Part shown: positions 60,345 through 64,000 of the stretch, piece by piece
How positions within the stretch are numbered: position 1 is the stretch's first letter
Layout: each line of letters opens with the position of its first letter
Assembly (NCBI RefSeq): GCF_018860965.1
Contig: NZ_JAHKQF010000002.1
Span: forward strand, 541,574-605,573
DNA length: 64,000 nucleotides
Reading direction: 5' to 3'
Source of the DNA: Alteromonas sp. C1M14
GTDB lineage: Bacteria; Pseudomonadota; Gammaproteobacteria; Enterobacterales; Alteromonadaceae
Made by a program: the position numbers and the translations under genes
The notes under the pieces: generated by a model
What the model was told of the DNA's origin: nothing
Databases searched by the model: none
The model's input: only the letters and a program-made list of their open reading frames with translations

Positions 60345-62336
60345 TTAGCGTTCAAACATGTCAGCATGATCATCTAAATTAACAATAAGAGCTTCAATGC
60401 GCCGATTCATTGTATTTGCTGCAACGTCGGTTCCTTCTTGCAATGGATGTGCTTCTCCCATTCCTCGGCCTGTAATCCGGTGAGGAGATACCCCCATGTA
60501 ATCCACTAACCAAGTAACAACGCTAAGTGCTCGTCGCGTAGACAGTTTTTTATTATATGCAGCACTTCCATCCAAGGAGGCGTGCCCTTCAATGATCACA
60601 CCGGCTTCAGGGTTACGTTCAAGGGCCTCTATAATAGGTAAAAACAACGCTTCATAAGAGGGTTCAATAACCGATGAATTGGGAGCAAATGGCACACTAA
60701 TGGTAATTTTTTGTAGTGCAGTCTGTTGTTGGTACGATCTTTTGGATAGTGTTGAAGTGCTTTGAGAGGATTCAGTTTGGTGACAGCCATCATCGCCCGT
60801 AACGTAACCAGTCGGCGTATTTGCACACTCATCCCAGAGGTCTGTGATACCGTCATTGTCAGAATCTCGGGTTAAGATATTTTGCTGGGAAGTAGCCGCA
60901 TTAATGCTTAATGCAGGACAAACAAATTCCGGATCAAAATACCGAGGAGCAGGATCAATTTCAGCAATTTCTTGTTGTTGATCTTTAGCAAATTGGTACT
61001 TCACATTTAAAGTGCGAGTCAAATCCCCTTGTATGGAAAGTATAGAAAAATACGCTTTAAGTTCTGTAAAAACAGCTTCTCTATATGCTCTGCTAGCTTC
61101 ATAAGCTTCATTTTCAGCATCAAGTAAATCAAGCAATGTTCTTTGCCCAATTTTAAATTGATCAAGATAAGCGGTACGAACTCGATGGGATGAAAGGCGA
61201 TGCTCATTCAACGCGGGTAAACGGGTTTCAAGATTTTGTATTTCGTTGTAAGAGATTTGCAAACTCTGCCGTATATCGCGACATACAGTTTCACGGACAT
61301 CTTTGGCTCTATCTACCTCGAATAATGCAGCACGGATCCGAGACCTATCGCTTCCGCCATTATAAAGGTTGTAAGTTAGTTGTAACCCTATACTCCCTTC
61401 TGTCAAGCGATTGTCTAAACCATCATCATCCCTATTTTGACTACCATAACTGGCTACTACATTGACCTTAGGATAATAATTACTTCGCGCTGCGGTGACC
61501 GAGTATTGTTGCGCATTAATGTCGAAATAGGCAGCCAAGAAGGTTGGGTTTCGCTCGTAAGCTTTGAAGATAATAGTTTTTAGCGGTTCTTCAACTATGC
61601 CTACAGGACGGAATACGTTAAGTGGCGCAAGACGTTCCGGCGGTATCATACCCACAAGTCGTAAAAATCTTGCAGAAACATCATGAAGATTAGCCTGGGC
61701 AGTCATCACATTTGATTCGGCTAAGGATAAACGCCCTTTGATTTGTTCAAGATCAGCACGCCGAGCTACACCAGCGTTAACACTTTCTTCTATCTGTTTA
61801 TAGACACTAACATGAGTGCGCAAGTTTTCTTCCGCGATAGTAAGCAATTCACGAAACTGCTGTACATCTGTGTAAGTGGCCACAACTTCATATGCAGTAT
61901 TTTCAATAGTTGCGAGTAATTCAAAATATCGTACTTTTCTCGCCTCATTAAAGCGTTGGATTTCGCTCGAGGTAAAAAAACCGTCGAACAATAATTGTGA
62001 AACCGTTATTTGCGCATCGTTAAACGCGTATCCACGGTCAGTGCCATAATTACGTTTGATATAATTGATACCAGCGGACACGTCAACCGATGGTCGCCAA
62101 CCGGCTTCCACTTGTTTTTTATCTTCTCCAGCAATCATAAACTCGCGCCAACTGCGCTGCACATCAGGATTATTATCTATAGCGTGACTCAGGACATACT
62201 GGAGATCACTTGGCGCAGAATACGCATTTTTTGCAGCTACACCACCTACTAACACACACGTCAGTAAAGAAAACAATCGGAAACTTACTATTAAAGAAAA
62301 ACTGCTCTTCCGAACCAAGATAGGCACTCCCAACAT
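60345..62336 (-). CDS. TolC-family pore fused to an OmpA domain
   Basis: 663 residues: signal region, TolC domain (about 45-440, e.g. AGWRPSVDVSAGINYIKRNY, LQLTYNLYNGGSDRSRIRAA, RTLLDLLDAENEAYEASRAY), a calcium-binding DSDNDGITDLWDECANTPTG spacer, and a C-terminal OmpA peptidoglycan-binding domain (ITISVPFAPNSSVIEPSYEA, RALSVVTWLVDYMGVSPHRI). In LapA-type systems the TolC-like LapE and an OmpA-like protein are usually separate; here they are one chain. First gene of the operon, divergent from the adhesin. Confidence 0.9.
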   Translation of the reverse strand: MLGVPILVRKSSFSLIVSFRLFSLLTCVLVGGVAAKNAYSAPSDLQYVLSHAIDNNPDVQRSWREFMIAGEDKKQVEAGWRPSVDVSAGINYIKRNYGTDRGYAFNDAQITVSQLLFDGFFTSSEIQRFNEARKVRYFELLATIENTAYEVVATYTDVQQFRELLTIAEENLRTHVSVYKQIEESVNAGVARRADLEQIKGRLSLAESNVMTAQANLHDVSARFLRLVGMIPPERLAPLNVFRPVGIVEEPLKTIIFKAYERNPTFLAAYFDINAQQYSVTAARSNYYPKVNVVASYGSQNRDDDGLDNRLTEGSIGLQLTYNLYNGGSDRSRIRAALFEVDRAKDVRETVCRDIRQSLQISYNEIQNLETRLPALNEHRLSSHRVRTAYLDQFKIGQRTLLDLLDAENEAYEASRAYREAVFTELKAYFSILSIQGDLTRTLNVKYQFAKDQQQEIAEIDPAPRYFDPEFVCPALSINAATSQQNILTRDSDNDGITDLWDECANTPTGYVTGDDGCHQTESSQSTSTLSKRSYQQQTALQKITISVPFAPNSSVIEPSYEALFLPIIEALERNPEAGVIIEGHASLDGSAAYNKKLSTRRALSVVTWLVDYMGVSPHRITGRGMGEAHPLQEGTDVAANTMNRRIEALIVNLDDHADMFER

Positions 62337-62484
62337 AAGGAATATTTAAATTTCATTTCAAGCCTAGACCCAGATCTTTAATTGCGCAAATAAACAGAAA
62401 GTAAAAAAAATCTATATTTTTATTTTTGTAAATCAGCCTTTTATTAGCAATATCGGACTTAAGTACGATAGCGAACTAATAATT

Positions 62485-62510
62485 ATCGACTACGTTTATT
62501 AATAGTCGAT
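62485..62510 (+). promoter_or_regulatory. Leader hairpin before the adhesin start
   Basis: ATCGACTA and TAGTCGAT (8-bp arms, ten-base loop) end five bases before the GGAG Shine-Dalgarno of the adhesin. Could be a protein-binding dyad or an RNA hairpin affecting translation. Confidence 0.4.
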
Positions 62511-62526
62511 TAAGTGGAGATTTATT

Positions 62527-64000
62527 GTGGCCTTACAATTAGCTGCGGTGTCAGGTGAGTTATTCTATCAAAATGAAAATGGTGAAATTGTGCAAGTTCA
62601 ATCAGGGGATTCAATTCCTGATAATGCGCAGCTGTACGCGCAAAATGGGGCTGCTAACATTGTTACAACAGACGGCAAAGTAGCATCCATCCCTCCAGAC
62701 AGTTCAACTATTTTGGCGTCGACATTACCGGAAGAAAGCGCTACCGAGGGCGGCGAATTTATAGTTTATGATGACAGTCTGGCCACGTTGGGCCAACAGT
62801 TGGAAAATGCAGATCTATTGCCCTCAATAGACACATTCACTCAAGACCCCGTTCCGCTTAGCGAGCGTTCTTCAGATGTTTTTGTGGAAACTTCGATAGA
62901 TTTACAGCAAACCGATAATACGGTTCAAAATACCGGTTCCTCCTTTGTGCAAATTATTCGTGTTGTAGAAAATATTGGAGCACCGGAATTTGCCTATGAA
63001 ACCACATCTCCAGTTAGGCCAACCACCGATTTTGCTAGCAATGCCATCGAAGCAGGTAGCGGTACAATTACGCTACAACCTCTAGGCGAATCAAACACTG
63101 CTACCCCAATCATTTCAGGGGAATCCGATCTCAGTAATGGCACACCTATTACTATAACAATCACCGATGACCAAGGGAACGAGGCGATTACGGTTATCTC
63201 AGTACAAGAGGATGGTTCTTTTTCAACTCAGATAGATCCACTTGAAGATGGTAGATTTAACCTAGTGGTTTCCGCCCCTGCACCAAATGGCGACGTAGTC
63301 GAAGTATCCGACACACTAATTATTGATACGACTTTCCCCACTATTTTAGTCAATGAACTTGGCGCGACAGACTCCGCCTTTCCTGAAATATCGGGTGAAA
63401 CTGACCTTACAGCGGGAAGTGAAGTAACCATTGTAATAACCGATGCTGGCGGAAATGCGCAAACAATCATTATACCTGTTGCGGATGATGGCAGTTTCTC
63501 TGCATCCCCTTTATCGGAAATGGTTGAAGGAGATTATACAATAACCGTATCAGCAACGGATACGGCTGGAAACACCACCACCATTACGGCAACCGGTACC
63601 ATTGACTTAACTCTGCCGACATTAACGGTAGATAATGTCACTACGACTGATGAAAGCACTCAAATAATTTCTGGGAATACAGATTTACCTTCAGGAGACA
63701 TCGTTACCATAAGTTTAACCGATGCACTAGGTAACAATCAGACGATTACCACTCAAGTTCAAGATAACGGTACTTTTAGCACTGCAATACCTAGTAATCT
63801 GGCTCAGGGTGACTTTATCGCCGACATCTCGGTAACCGATGATGCGGGTAATATAAACGTCATATCCCAAACGGGCACCGTCACTAATGAAGCGTCAATT
63901 ACTTTAACTAATGTAGGTGATCCCACGAATAATACGCCTACGATATCTGGCGATACCAATTTAACCACAGGTGAAACGGTATCCATCAGCGTGACTGATG
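62527..64000 (+). CDS. LapA/BapA-like giant adhesin with Ig-like repeats (3' end off the window)
   Basis: The visible 491 codons begin with GTG (GGAG eight nt upstream). There is no Sec signal, as expected for type I secretion. Residues 1-90 resemble a FecR-like retention module (LQLAAVSGELFYQNENGEIV). From about residue 190, Big-type Ig repeats of about 93 residues recur every 277-279 bp, each starting I(I/S)SG.(S/T)(D/N)L and containing a TITxTD(D/A).GN block, at 63102, 63379, 63658 and 63937. The C-terminal secretion signal is outside the window. Cargo of the divergent secretion operon. Confidence 0.9.
   Translation, partial: MALQLAAVSGELFYQNENGEIVQVQSGDSIPDNAQLYAQNGAANIVTTDGKVASIPPDSSTILASTLPEESATEGGEFIVYDDSLATLGQQLENADLLPSIDTFTQDPVPLSERSSDVFVETSIDLQQTDNTVQNTGSSFVQIIRVVENIGAPEFAYETTSPVRPTTDFASNAIEAGSGTITLQPLGESNTATPIISGESDLSNGTPITITITDDQGNEAITVISVQEDGSFSTQIDPLEDGRFNLVVSAPAPNGDVVEVSDTLIIDTTFPTILVNELGATDSAFPEISGETDLTAGSEVTIVITDAGGNAQTIIIPVADDGSFSASPLSEMVEGDYTITVSATDTAGNTTTITATGTIDLTLPTLTVDNVTTTDESTQIISGNTDLPSGDIVTISLTDALGNNQTITTQVQDNGTFSTAIPSNLAQGDFIADISVTDDAGNINVISQTGTVTNEASITLTNVGDPTNNTPTISGDTNLTTGETVSISVTD

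Noticed and set aside
63102..64000. Regular repeats of about 279 bp that could suggest a repeat array
   Set aside because: They are in frame and encode 93-residue Ig-like domains of the adhesin; not CRISPR or mobile DNA.

Overview
The window looks like chromosomal DNA of a marine gammaproteobacterium of the Alteromonadaceae (Alteromonas or a near relative). The grounds are the divergent hdfR-like/maoP pair, the many TonB-dependent receptors, a PL7 alginate lyase, an S46 dipeptidyl-peptidase, DUF2789/DUF2750/DUF3718 proteins and a LapA-like adhesin with its type I secretion operon. I see no rRNA, tRNA, IS element, prophage or CRISPR array. The genus is inferred from gene content only.

Layout. 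0-2 kb: 5' part of an S46 peptidase gene running off the left edge. 2.3-7.8 kb: DUF2789, DUF2750, hdfR-like/maoP with two tiny ORFs between them, a PRC-barrel protein, a BigR-like persulfide-type repressor divergent from a rhodanese, and a LysR regulator. 8-10.4 kb: a GGDEF-EAL protein with a broken GGDEF motif, and ExoD. 10.7-16.3 kb: a five-gene signalling operon (sigma54-activating response regulator, 74-residue stand-alone histidine-kinase DHp-like protein, CHASE3 kinase, Rcp1-type receiver, triple-receiver hybrid kinase). 16.5-27.7 kb: small stress and envelope proteins (YqjD/YqjE/YqjK-like, DUF2383, DUF1328, entericidin-like, BON) with YfbR, an MlaA-RND lipid-trafficking operon, an EEP-family protein and a lone receiver. 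27.9-31.6 kb: an OprC/NosA-type copper receptor with a RegB/RegA-like two-component pair. 31.6-38 kb: MASE1-CHASE hybrid kinase, M14 carboxypeptidase, DUF3365 haem protein. 38.2-46 kb: AGE-family epimerase, FadL porin, large TonB receptor, PL7 alginate lyase. 46-51 kb: MetY, DUF7218, a histidine-rich membrane protein, DUF3718, RmuC. 51.5-56 kb: a TonB receptor with a beta-helix lipoprotein. 56.2-64 kb: type I secretion operon (TolC-OmpA fusion, ABC, HlyD, LuxR-type regulator) divergent from a giant adhesin that runs off the right edge.

Most interesting inference. Nine genes or operons, nearly all small stress or envelope proteins, carry a sigma54-like -24/-12 element (TGG-N10-GC with 8-9 matches to the ten strongest consensus bases) 37-114 nt upstream of the start. 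The YfbR, MetY, LysR and TonB-receptor genes whose upstream regions I read lack one. A sigma54 enhancer-binding regulator with an unusual phosphorelay is encoded at 10.7-16.3 kb, so the window may hold a sigma54-driven envelope/osmotic stress regulon together with its controller. The promoter matches are read from the sequence; the regulatory link is inference.
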